This document shows, piece after piece, positions 1 to 5,087 of a DNA stretch of 6,591 nucleotides. The notes beneath the pieces are model-generated. The model was not told where the DNA came from, made no database searches, and saw only the letters and a list, made by a program, of their open reading frames with translations. The stretch comes from Alphaproteobacteria bacterium (lineage in GTDB: Bacteria; Pseudomonadota; Alphaproteobacteria; Sphingomonadales; Sphingomonadaceae): NCBI GenBank assembly GCA_028293005.1, contig JAQGLH010000160.1, positions 1-6,591 of the forward strand, in the 5' to 3' direction. The translations under genes were made by a program, and so were the position numbers. Numbering within the stretch: the first letter of the stretch is position 1; each line of letters starts with the position of its first letter.

Positions 1-270
1 CGGCGTTCGCTGATCATGACTCCAGACCGTTCAAAATGTGATGCGAGGACCGTCTCTGTACCGGATGGGCTTTCAAGACAAGGTGGTTGTTGCAGCGCGG
101 CATCCCCCCTTCCGGCGGCTTGCGCGGTGCGGTGGCGTTCCGCTCCGGCTCCACGAAGATTGCCCTCCGCGCTGCTTGACGTGTCCCGGCAATCGGCCGA
201 AACGGCGTCCGAAATTCAACGCCGTTCCGTACCAAGCCCGCCGGACGGTGAACGTCAAACGGAGTATATC
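1..270. other. non-coding upstream region of the DUF1508 gene
   Basis: I see no gene in this stretch. The frame of the downstream gene stays open to the window's left edge, but its translation here is rich in Arg, Ser, Pro and Cys, resembles no domain, and lies upstream of a better start at 271 with its own ribosome-binding site. The stretch holds a CTTGAC hexamer at 175-180 that could serve as a -35 element, although no good -10 follows at 16-18 bp. It also holds the dyad at 201-226, listed separately. The promoter of the downstream gene probably lies here, but I cannot place it. Confidence 0.5.
201..226 (+). promoter_or_regulatory. 8-bp perfect inverted repeat upstream of the DUF1508 gene
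   Basis: AACGGCGT at 201-208 and ACGCCGTT at 219-226 are exact reverse complements around a 10-nt spacer. The dyad ends 44 bp before the start codon at 271 and begins 20 bp after a possible -35 hexamer (176-181). It could be a repressor operator near the transcription start or a stem-loop in the 5' leader. The symmetry is visible in the sequence; a regulatory role is inference. Confidence 0.35.
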
Positions 271-648
271 ATGGCTGCTAAGCGTCCCTCTCCCTCTTTC
301 CTCATTTTCCGCGACCAACAGGGCAATTGGCGCTGGAATTTTGTCGGACCATCCGGCCGAGTGATTGCCGCCAGCCGGGTTGCCTACCAGCAACGCGCCG
401 GATGCGTCCGTGCGATTCGCCTGCTCCAGGGCTCGGCCAACGTTCCGGTCCTCGCCCGCGCCAGGGACGTGAAGCAAGCCGTAGCGCCGGTCGGCGGACA
501 GACGGAAGTTCCGGCCGGCAACGGCGAGGAGACGCTCGAGCTCACTGAAATGGTCAGCACCCCCGAGAATACGGCTGCCGAGGCTGAGGACGAGGTCCCG
601 GGAGAGGCTCAGGACGAGAGCCAGGACGAGGCATTGACCAAGGTCTGA
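271..648 (+). CDS. DUF1508/YegP-like small protein with acidic C-terminal tail
   Basis: This is a 125-residue protein. Residues 9-55 match the DUF1508 (YegP) fold: an F-x-I-F-x-D start, a G-N-W-R-W-N-F core, then G-x-V-I-A-A-S, a short linker and a helix ending near Leu-Gln-Gly-Ser. Family members carry one or two such domains and have no assigned biochemical role; in other bacteria they are small cytosolic proteins. Residues 79-121 form a low-complexity tail rich in Glu, Asp, Gln and Ala, with the imperfect repeats EAEDE, EAQDE and ESQDE. There is no signal peptide or membrane segment. ATG 271 is chosen because ACGGAG (259-264) precedes it at a normal distance and the domain begins just after it; the in-frame ATG at 16 would add 85 residues with no domain. 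The family call is fairly firm; the function is unknown. Confidence 0.85.
   Translation: MAAKRPSPSFLIFRDQQGNWRWNFVGPSGRVIAASRVAYQQRAGCVRAIRLLQGSANVPVLARARDVKQAVAPVGGQTEVPAGNGEETLELTEMVSTPENTAAEAEDEVPGEAQDESQDEALTKV
580..630 (+). repeat. imperfect 15-nt repeats encoding the acidic tail
   Basis: GAGGCTGAGGACGAG (580-594) and GAGGCTCAGGACGAG (604-618) differ at one base. A third, overlapping copy at 616-630 reads GAGAGCCAGGACGAG. All are in frame and encode E-A/S-E/Q-D-E. This looks like expansion of a short coding unit by slippage or unequal recombination, so tail length may vary between strains. Confidence 0.6.
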
Positions 649-662
649 TCGGCCCGAAGCGG

Positions 663-682
663 ACGGCCGCCCAAGAGGCCGT
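663..682 (+). terminator. possible weak terminator stem-loop after the DUF1508 gene
   Basis: ACGGCC (663-668) pairs with GGCCGT (677-682) across an 8-nt loop, 14 nt after the stop codon. No T-tract follows, so this is at best a weak or factor-dependent terminator. The placement just after a stop is the main argument for it. Confidence 0.25.
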
Positions 683-709
683 GCAGGGGAGCGATCCGCC
701 GGGCGCGAC

Positions 710-739
710 GGTGTTCGTGCGCAATGGTGTTCGTGCGCA
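710..739 (+). repeat. tandem 14-bp direct repeat, 16-bp period
   Basis: GGTGTTCGTGCGCA occurs at 710-723 and again, exactly, at 726-739. TCGTGC within either copy (715-720 or 731-736) can pair with GCACGA at 743-748. The copy nearer that partner forms a stem with a 6-nt loop, so two mutually exclusive stems are possible. The unit could be a local duplication, a pair of protein-binding sites, or part of a structured RNA. Confidence 0.7.
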
Positions 740-784
740 TAAGCACGATTGATCGATCCGTTCCGATGGCTGTCGCCACGCAAA

Positions 785-816
785 CGGCCCGCCACCAATG
801 GGGAGGCGGCGGGCCG
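785..816. terminator. 9-bp GC-rich dyad between the DUF1508 gene and msrB
   Basis: CGGCCCGCC (785-793) and GGCGGGCCG (808-816) are exact reverse complements with a 14-nt spacer. Two further C-G pairs can form inside it (795-796 with 805-806) after one mismatch. Read on the - strand, the stem is followed by TTTG; read on the + strand it is followed by AACTC. It may end the DUF1508 transcript or block read-through, but neither side carries a proper T-tract. The dyad itself is certain; terminator function is not. Confidence 0.35.
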
Positions 817-964
817 AACTCGCGGGCGCAGCATGGGGCACTGCGCTGATGCGACTTGTATCGCGAATTGGCTACCGAAGCGTCCCTGCCCGACTGCGGC
901 GACTACGATATCATTGATCTTGCGCTCGACGAACCCAATCTTGGCATTGGGCGCGGCTATGCTT

Positions 965-981
965 CTTCCCTCTGCGGGAAG
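965..981 (+). promoter_or_regulatory. stem-loop in the presumed msrB leader
   Basis: CTTCCC (965-970) pairs with GGGAAG (976-981) across a 5-nt loop, and a palindromic GGCCGGCC (982-989) follows at once. The stem lies 19 nt before the msrB ribosome-binding site. It could shape the mRNA leader or be part of a promoter region. A stem of this size can easily arise by chance in GC-rich DNA. Confidence 0.2.
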
Positions 982-1000
982 GGCCGGCCAGCCACGGTGA

Positions 1001-1010
1001 GGAGCGGAGG
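1001..1010 (+). promoter_or_regulatory. msrB ribosome-binding site
   Basis: GGAGCGGAGG contains a good Shine-Dalgarno core (GGAGG, 1006-1010) 3 nt before ATG 1014 and a second GGAG further upstream. It supports ATG 1014 as the start, which is also the only start that includes the Tat signal. Confidence 0.6.
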
Positions 1011-1013
1011 AAC

Positions 1014-1511
1014 ATGCCAAGCAAGGCGATCACGCGGCGCAAGCTGCTCGGCTATGCCGCCGCAGGGGTCGGAACGGCGATGATCGGGCTGCACCGCGTC
1101 GCTGCTGCGGCGGCTGCGGAGCGTTTCGAGATTATGCGCACGCCGGAGGAATGGCGTCGCATTCTCACGCCCACGCAATATGCCGTGCTGCGCACGGAGG
1201 CGACCGAGCGACCAGGATCGAGTCCGCTCAACGGGGAGCATCGCCGCGGGCTCTTCCTGTGCGCGGGCTGCGAACTGCCGTTGTTCAGCTCCACCACCAA
1301 GTTCGACAGCGGCACCGGCTGGCCCAGCTTTTACGCACCGCTCAAATCCGCAGTTGCAACGCGCGTCGACCGCAGCCTTTTCCTGGCGCGAACCGAGGTC
1401 CACTGCCGCCGCTGCGGCGGGCATCTCGGCCATGTCTTCGACGACGGGCCGCGGCCGACCGGCAAGCGTTTTTGCATGAACGGCGTCGCTCTGAAGTTCA
1501 GACCCGCGTAA
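1014..1511 (+). CDS. msrB: Tat-exported peptide-methionine (R)-S-oxide reductase
   Basis: MsrB reduces the R epimer of methionine sulfoxide in proteins, repairing oxidative damage with electrons usually drawn from thioredoxin. The 165-residue product begins with a twin-arginine signal (T-R-R-K-L-L at 7-12, hydrophobic Ala/Gly stretch 13-26, Ala run 30-35), so the enzyme should be exported folded to the periplasm. The SelR/MsrB domain spans about 40-163. Structural zinc ligands are the pairs C83/C86 and C131/C134. S-G-T-G-W-P-S-F at 99-106 and G-G-H-L-G-H-V-F-D-D-G-P at 135-146 are family signatures. The catalytic cysteine is C154 in R-F-C-M-N-G. The position that carries the resolving cysteine in many homologues (S-G-C-G-W-P-S-F) is Thr101, so recycling must use another thiol or act directly on the sulfenic acid. 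The start follows a clear ribosome-binding site. The gene converges with the short-chain dehydrogenase 32 bp away. Confidence 0.95.
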   Translation: MPSKAITRRKLLGYAAAGVGTAMIGLHRVAAAAAAERFEIMRTPEEWRRILTPTQYAVLRTEATERPGSSPLNGEHRRGLFLCAGCELPLFSSTTKFDSGTGWPSFYAPLKSAVATRVDRSLFLARTEVHCRRCGGHLGHVFDDGPRPTGKRFCMNGVALKFRPA

Positions 1512-1543
1512 TTCGATCCGAATGCGATCTCAGCAAGCGAGCC

Positions 1544-2287
1544 TCAATATTCCTGCGCGGTCGGGCGGAACAGGATCTCGTTGATGTCGACATCTTCGGG
1601 CTGAGCGATCGCGAAAGCCACGCAACGCGCGAATGAATCGGCGGGGATCGCCATCTTCAGGATCGGCTGCGCCGCCTCGCGAATGTCATCCTCGGTAATG
1701 CGGTCGACCAGCTCGGTCGCGACGGCACCGGGCGAGATGATCGTCGACCGGATATTATAGCCCTTCAGCTCCTGCCGCACGCCTTCGGAGAGCGCACGCA
1801 CGGCGTGCTTGGTCGCCGAATAGATTGCACTCGTCGGGCGCACCTTGTGCCCGGCGACCGACGAGACGTTGATCATATGTCCGGACTTCTGCCGCTGCAT
1901 CACCGGCAGAGCGGCGGCAATGCCGTACAAGACGCCCTTGATGTTCACGTCGATCATCCGGTCCCAATCATCGACCTTGAGCCGTTCGACCGGCGACACC
2001 AGCATCACCCCTGCGTTGTTGATCATGACATCGACGCGCCCGAAGGCTTCGACCGCTTTGTCGACGAGCGCCTGGACGTCGGCGCGGTCGGTCACATCGG
2101 TTGCGACGGCTTCGACGCTTCCGCCGGACGCGGCGATTTCCTGCGCGAGCGCATCGATGCGCTCCTTGCGCCGCGCGCCAAGCACAAGCTTTGCTCCTTT
2201 TTCCGCGAGCAGGCGCGCCGCCGCCTCACCGAGGCCGCTGCTCGCTCCGGTGATGACGACGACTTTGCCATCGATGTTCTCATTCAT
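1544..2287 (-). CDS. SDR-family NAD(P)-dependent oxidoreductase
   Basis: This is a classical short-chain dehydrogenase of 247 residues, the usual length. It has the cofactor motif T-G-A-S-S-G-L-G (13-20), N-N-A-G (90-93), the active-site Asn115, catalytic Ser143, and Y-x-x-x-K (Tyr156, Lys160), then S-P-G after strand six. Arg39 and Arg40 after the second strand suggest NADP(H) preference. The likely reaction is reversible reduction of a ketone or aldehyde to an alcohol in the cytosol; the substrate cannot be read from the sequence. ATG 2287 is preferred because AAGGAA (2296-2301) sits 8 nt upstream and family N-termini begin close to this point. An in-frame ATG at 2317 would add ten residues but has only a weak ribosome-binding site. 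It follows the ene-reductase gene by 45 bp on the same strand, so the two are probably co-transcribed. Confidence 0.93.
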   Translation of the reverse strand: MNENIDGKVVVITGASSGLGEAAARLLAEKGAKLVLGARRKERIDALAQEIAASGGSVEAVATDVTDRADVQALVDKAVEAFGRVDVMINNAGVMLVSPVERLKVDDWDRMIDVNIKGVLYGIAAALPVMQRQKSGHMINVSSVAGHKVRPTSAIYSATKHAVRALSEGVRQELKGYNIRSTIISPGAVATELVDRITEDDIREAAQPILKMAIPADSFARCVAFAIAQPEDVDINEILFRPTAQEY

Positions 2288-2295
2288 TCGGTCGG

Positions 2296-2301
2296 TTCCT
2301 T
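2296..2301 (-). promoter_or_regulatory. ribosome-binding site deciding the SDR start
   Basis: Read on the - strand this is AAGGAA, 8 nt before ATG 2287. It lies inside the reading frame that would open at ATG 2317, and it favours the shorter 247-residue product. Confidence 0.5.
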
Positions 2302-2332
2302 GTTGCTCGTCAGTCATGCCTCATGGCCGTGC

Positions 2333-3451
2333 TCAGCTCGCCATTGGCCGGGTGGTGAACAGGTCGCGATGGCGGCTCGGCTGCGAGCGCAGATATTGGT
2401 TGGGCGCATCGACATGACCGCCAAGCTCGGCAGCCGCATGCCAGGGCCAGCGCGGATCGTAGAGGATTCCGCGCGCCAGTGCGACAAGATCGGCATCGCC
2501 CGTGCCGACGATCGCCTCGGCCTGCTCGAAATCGCTGATCAACCCGACTGCGACGACGGGCATGTCGGTGGCGGCCTTGAGCGCGCGCGCCAGCGGTACC
2601 TGATATGAAGGCCCCACCGGAATTCGTTGCGCCGGCGTCAGTCCGCCGCTGGAGGCATGGATCGCGTCGCAACCACGTGCTTCGAGCACCTTGGCGAAGG
2701 CGATCGTCTGGTCGATGTCCCATCCGCCCTCGGCCCAGTCGGTCGCGGAGACGCGCACCGTGACCGGACGCTCTTTGGGAAAGGCGGCGCGCACGGCGTC
2801 GAAGATCTCCAGCGGGAAGCGCATCCGGTTCTCGAGGCTCCCGCCATATTCATCCTCGCGGCGGTTGGACAGCGGCGAGAGGAATTCGTGCAGCAGATAG
2901 CCGTGCGCGGCGTGGATCTGGACGGCATCGATCCCCAACCGCGCGGCCCGCTGCGTCGCCGAAATAAAGCCGTCACGGACGCGCGCGAGCCCTTCGGAGT
3001 CGAGCGCCAGCGGCGCGACCTCTTCGTCCGCAAAGGGAATGGGGGAGGGCGCGGCAGTCCGCCAGCCATCGGGTTCGTCGGGCGGTATCTGCTTGCCGCC
3101 TTGCCACGGAACGCGAGTCGACGCCTTCCTGCCGGCGTGCGCGAGTTGAATCGCGATCGGCATTCGCGACCAGCGCCGGATGCTGCGCAGGACATTGCCC
3201 AATGCCTGCTCGTTCTCGTCGGACCAGAGGCCGAGGTCGCCCGGCGAGATCCGGCCCTCGGGCACCACCGCCGTCGCTTCGATCGTCAGCAAAGCCGCGC
3301 CCGACAAAGCGAGGTTGCCGAGATGGATCAGGTGCCAGTCGGTGGCCGATCCTTCCTCGGCCGAATATTGGCACATCGGGGCAATGACGATACGGTTGGC
3401 GAGCTCGAGGTCGCCGATGCGAAAGGGGGTGAAGAGGCGGGAACTGCTCAT
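2333..3451 (-). CDS. Old Yellow Enzyme family ene-reductase (XenA/YqjM type)
   Basis: This is an FMN-dependent NAD(P)H oxidoreductase of 372 residues, normal for the family, built on a TIM barrel. Enzymes of this type reduce activated C=C bonds of enones and also nitro compounds and other xenobiotics. Signatures of the thermophilic-like/XenA class are A-P-M-C-Q-Y (24-29), with the flavin-tuning Cys27 and Tyr29; E-A-T-A-V (58-62); Q-L-A-H-A-G-R-K (102-109); and H-A-A-H-G-Y-L (180-186), in which His180, His183 and Tyr185 are the substrate-binding and proton-donor residues. E-F-L-S-P-L-S-N-R (189-197) and D-E-Y-G-G-S (200-205) follow. D-A-D-L-V-A-L-A-R near the C terminus is the phosphate-binding part of the FMN site. 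The frame stays open upstream, but ATG 3451 has a partial Shine-Dalgarno (AAGAGAG, 3458-3464) and fits family N-termini. The SDR gene lies 45 bp downstream and is probably co-transcribed. The natural substrate is unknown. Confidence 0.94.
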   Translation of the reverse strand: MSSSRLFTPFRIGDLELANRIVIAPMCQYSAEEGSATDWHLIHLGNLALSGAALLTIEATAVVPEGRISPGDLGLWSDENEQALGNVLRSIRRWSRMPIAIQLAHAGRKASTRVPWQGGKQIPPDEPDGWRTAAPSPIPFADEEVAPLALDSEGLARVRDGFISATQRAARLGIDAVQIHAAHGYLLHEFLSPLSNRREDEYGGSLENRMRFPLEIFDAVRAAFPKERPVTVRVSATDWAEGGWDIDQTIAFAKVLEARGCDAIHASSGGLTPAQRIPVGPSYQVPLARALKAATDMPVVAVGLISDFEQAEAIVGTGDADLVALARGILYDPRWPWHAAAELGGHVDAPNQYLRSQPSRHRDLFTTRPMAS

Positions 3452-3484
3452 GCCAAACTCTCTTGTCCGGCTCGGACGCTTCGC

Positions 3485-3524
3485 GGGGGTGCGCGCGGGG
3501 GGAACGAGGCGAGGCGCGGGGGGG
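3485..3524 (+). repeat. cluster of three long G-tracts in the ene-reductase leader
   Basis: Runs of G5 (3485-3489), G6 (3497-3502) and G7 (3518-3524) lie within 40 bp of the + strand, in the 115-bp gap between the RNA methyltransferase and ene-reductase genes. They sit 34-73 bp upstream of the ene-reductase start, where the mRNA would be C-rich. The + strand could fold a G-quadruplex if the G7 run is split into two G3 blocks. The runs are also candidates for length variation. A small dyad, GTCCG and CGGAC around 3465-3477, lies between them and the start codon. Confidence 0.55.
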
Positions 3525-3566
3525 TTGCAAGCACCGCTGTTTTTACTGCGACGGCCACACCTCCCG

Positions 3567-4391
3567 CTACCCTGCGGCGGCCCGGCAAGGGCGCATCGCG
3601 GCGACATGATGAAGCACGATCCCACTCGTGGTCGCCACATTGAGCGAATCCACTCCCGCGGCCATCGGGATACGCACGCTGATGGCACGGGCGAGCAGCT
3701 CCGGCGCGAGGCCGGGACCCTCGGCGCCGAGCAGGATCGCGGCGCGCTCGGGCGGCGTCCACCCGTTCAGCACGAGGCGTCCTTCGGGGCTGAGCGCCAG
3801 TGCCTCGAGGCCGTGGCGATCGAGCAGCGCGAGCGCATCTTCGCCCGGTGCGAGGCGCGCGAATGGAACGGTCAGCACGGTTCCGACCGAGACGCGGATC
3901 GCCTTGCGGTAGAGCGGGTCGCAGCAATCCGAATCGAGCAGCACCGCGTCCGCGCCGAATGCTGCGGCGTTGCGGAAGATTCCACCGATATTGTCATGGT
4001 TGGCGATCGCGCTCAGCAGCAGCACGGTCGCCTGCGCCGGGAGCGCCGCGAGAAGCGCATCGGGTCCGGGTGTCTCGAGCCGCCGGCCGATTGCGAGGAT
4101 GCCGCGGTGGAGCGGGAAACCGGCGATCGCATCGAGGACGGGGCGAGCCGCCGAATAGACCGGCACCTCTTCGGAAAGATCCGAGAGCATCGGCAAAATC
4201 GAGGCGATGCGCCGTTCGGCAATCAGCAAGGATTGCGGGCGATAGGCGGGCGACGCGAGCAGCATCGACAACACCACCTTGCCCTCGGCCACGAACAGGC
4301 CGGCGCGCCCGACCAGGTCGCGTTCGCGAATGTCACGATAGGCGTCGATGCGCGGATCGGTGGAGTCGGCGATTGGAATGATGTCGGCCAT
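3567..4391 (-). CDS. TrmH/SpoU family RNA 2'-O-methyltransferase
   Basis: This 274-residue protein belongs to the SPOUT superfamily, which transfers methyl from S-adenosylmethionine to a ribose 2'-hydroxyl in tRNA or rRNA. An N-terminal substrate-binding part (about 1-110) contains a typical F-V-A-E-G-K (33-38). The catalytic trefoil-knot domain follows with motif 1 N-H-D-N-I-G-G-I-F-R-N (131-141; Asn134 and Arg140 are the key conserved residues), motif 2 I-L-L-G-A-E-G-P-G-L (219-228) and motif 3 I-P-M-A-A-G-V-D-S-L-N-V (241-252), ending in S-G-I-V-L. The target nucleotide cannot be told from sequence; tRNA and 23S rRNA members look alike. ATG 4391 has no strong ribosome-binding site, only GAAG very close to it, but the N terminus matches relatives. 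An 8-bp palindrome TTCTAGAA (4399-4406) lies just upstream. A stem-loop separates it from rcnB, so it probably has its own promoter. Confidence 0.92.
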   Translation of the reverse strand: MADIIPIADSTDPRIDAYRDIRERDLVGRAGLFVAEGKVVLSMLLASPAYRPQSLLIAERRIASILPMLSDLSEEVPVYSAARPVLDAIAGFPLHRGILAIGRRLETPGPDALLAALPAQATVLLLSAIANHDNIGGIFRNAAAFGADAVLLDSDCCDPLYRKAIRVSVGTVLTVPFARLAPGEDALALLDRHGLEALALSPEGRLVLNGWTPPERAAILLGAEGPGLAPELLARAISVRIPMAAGVDSLNVATTSGIVLHHVAAMRPCRAAAG

Positions 4392-4505
4392 CGCTTCATT
4401 CTAGAAGGCGATTGCCCCCGCCTGAAACAGCTTTCGGATCAGGGTGCCCGACAGGCCTGGTGTAATCCTTCGAGCTTGATCATGCCTATCACTGAATATT
4501 CGGGA

Positions 4506-4537
4506 GACGGCCCGACGACCCCAGCCGTCGGGCCATC
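4506..4537 (-). terminator. stem-loop terminator after the rcnB-like gene
   Basis: GGCCCGACG and CGTCGGGCC (4509-4517 and 4526-4534) pair perfectly. On the - strand transcript the stem extends by a G-U and a C-G pair inside, leaving a TGGG loop, and by three more pairs outside (one of them G-U). On the + strand the extra wobble positions become A-C mismatches, so the structure favours - strand RNA. It begins about 8 nt after the rcnB stop. No long T-tract follows, so termination may be weak or assisted. It separates rcnB from the RNA methyltransferase gene. Confidence 0.65.
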
Positions 4538-4544
4538 CGACCGT

Positions 4545-4955
4545 TTACCGATAACGATCGCGAAGCACCTGGATGACGCGCCCGGTCCGGACGTTCACCA
4601 GAACGAGATCGTCGCCATAACGAATCCATCGTTGGTTGCGGCCGATCGCGCGTAGCCTGTATCGGGCAGGATCGACGACATAACGACTGCCGTAGAAGCC
4701 GGATCGAAGCTGGTAGCCGGGTGCGATCGAACGATAGGTCCAATCGCGATATGGCGCGACATATTGGCTGCGACGACGATCCCGACGGTCTTCGCGCAGC
4801 TCGTGCCGAGCGTCCTGCAGATCGCGTCTTTCTTCCCGTACGTCGCGGCGGTCATGCCTGATCTCCGCGCGCGACTGGGCAAAAGCACCGGCGGGCATCG
4901 TGACGGCGGGCATGGCAACGGCGGCCGCGGCCGCCCACAGGATCGGTCTACGCAT
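4545..4955 (-). CDS. RcnB family periplasmic protein
   Basis: This is a 136-residue exported protein. Residues 1-26 form a Sec signal peptide (Arg-Arg start, hydrophobic Ala-rich core, A-F-A before the predicted cut at 26/27). Residues 29-62 are a highly charged Arg/Asp/Glu segment with Ile32, Val39, Leu46 and Leu53 exactly seven apart, consistent with a long helix or coiled coil. Residues 66-136 match the RcnB domain: Y-x-S-I-A-P-G-Y-Q-L, a Tyr-rich centre, then L-R-A-I-G-R-N-Q-R-W-I-R-Y-G-D-D-L-V-L-V-N and a hydrophobic end. RcnB of E. coli helps nickel and cobalt homeostasis in the periplasm, but alphaproteobacterial members of this domain family are numerous and mostly uncharacterised, so a metal role is not assured. 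GAGGAGG (4961-4967) gives a strong ribosome-binding site. It is 132 bp from the upstream gene, so a separate promoter is likely. Confidence 0.88.
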   Translation of the reverse strand: MRRPILWAAAAAVAMPAVTMPAGAFAQSRAEIRHDRRDVREERRDLQDARHELREDRRDRRRSQYVAPYRDWTYRSIAPGYQLRSGFYGSRYVVDPARYRLRAIGRNQRWIRYGDDLVLVNVRTGRVIQVLRDRYR

Positions 4956-4960
4956 TACAT

Positions 4961-4983
4961 CCTCCTCACGTTCCCCTGTGAGG
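4961..4983 (-). promoter_or_regulatory. rcnB-like ribosome-binding site within a small dyad
   Basis: On the - strand, CCTCAC (4983-4978) and GTGAGG (4969-4964) are reverse complements with an 8-nt loop. The second arm overlaps the Shine-Dalgarno GAGGAGG (4961-4967), which is 5 nt before ATG 4955. Folding would hide part of the ribosome-binding site. An ATG directly after the Shine-Dalgarno (4960) is followed at once by TAA and is not a usable start. Confidence 0.4.
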
Positions 4984-5011
4984 GTGTAAACATTCCACGC
5001 GCGCCATTGTT

Positions 5012-5034
5012 GCCTCGCGCCGCGCTGGCGAGGC
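5012..5034 (-). terminator. possible stem-loop after the thiamine-diphosphate enzyme gene
   Basis: GCCTCGC (5012-5018) and GCGAGGC (5028-5034) are exact reverse complements across 9 nt. The stem starts 53 nt after the stop codon of the upstream - strand gene. No T-tract follows on either strand, so it may be a weak terminator or a chance dyad. Confidence 0.3.
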
Positions 5035-5087
5035 CCACGGCTTCCGCCACGACGACGAAACGCCGCAGCAACGAGGCGAACGGGGGA

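Larger units (their letters stand above)
649..1013. other. 365-bp non-coding gap with repeats and dyads
   Basis: I find no convincing gene here. It holds a possible stem-loop soon after the DUF1508 stop (663-682), a 14-bp tandem direct repeat (710-739) whose second copy can form a stem with 743-748, a 9-bp dyad (785-816), a 6-bp stem-loop (965-981), and the msrB ribosome-binding site (1001-1010). An open + frame at about 856-1083 encodes no domain I recognise and runs into msrB in another frame. The promoter of msrB should lie in the right half, but no confident -35/-10 pair is visible. Confidence 0.55.

Noticed and set aside
16..270. N-terminal extension of the DUF1508 protein to ATG 16
   Set aside because: The 85 added residues are Arg/Ser/Cys/Pro-rich with no domain, while ATG 271 has a proper ribosome-binding site and fits the family.
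73..1020. 315-residue - strand open frame
   Set aside because: It lies opposite the DUF1508 gene and the non-coding gap, has biased composition (Arg, Ser, Ala, Pro), no domain and no good ribosome-binding site.
856..1083. 75-residue + frame upstream of and into msrB
   Set aside because: Its first half has passable codon use and reads like a protein remnant, but it resembles no family I know, starts from TTG without a ribosome-binding site and overlaps msrB in another frame. A gene fragment cannot be excluded.
2627..3643. 338-residue + strand open frame
   Set aside because: It is antisense to the ene-reductase gene, whose catalytic motifs are intact. The + frame is rich in Arg and Gly with no recognisable motif.
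3452..3688. N-terminal extension of the ene-reductase to 3688
   Set aside because: It would overlap the RNA methyltransferase gene by about 120 bp and add 79 residues unlike any family member.
4434..4478. 14-codon - strand ORF beginning MIKLEGLHQ
   Set aside because: The opening resembles the start of ABC-transporter ATPases, but it stops after 14 codons with no continuation in another frame, so it is most likely coincidence.
3180..4655. 491-residue + strand open frame
   Set aside because: It runs antisense through the ene-reductase, RNA methyltransferase and rcnB genes, which have clear family motifs. Its translation is Arg/Gly-rich with no domain, as expected for a mirror frame in GC-rich DNA.
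4940..4976. GGAAC then CGTA, 17 nt apart, resembling a general-stress (EcfG) promoter
   Set aside because: The second element is inside the rcnB coding start, so transcription would begin within the gene; the match to CGTT is also incomplete.
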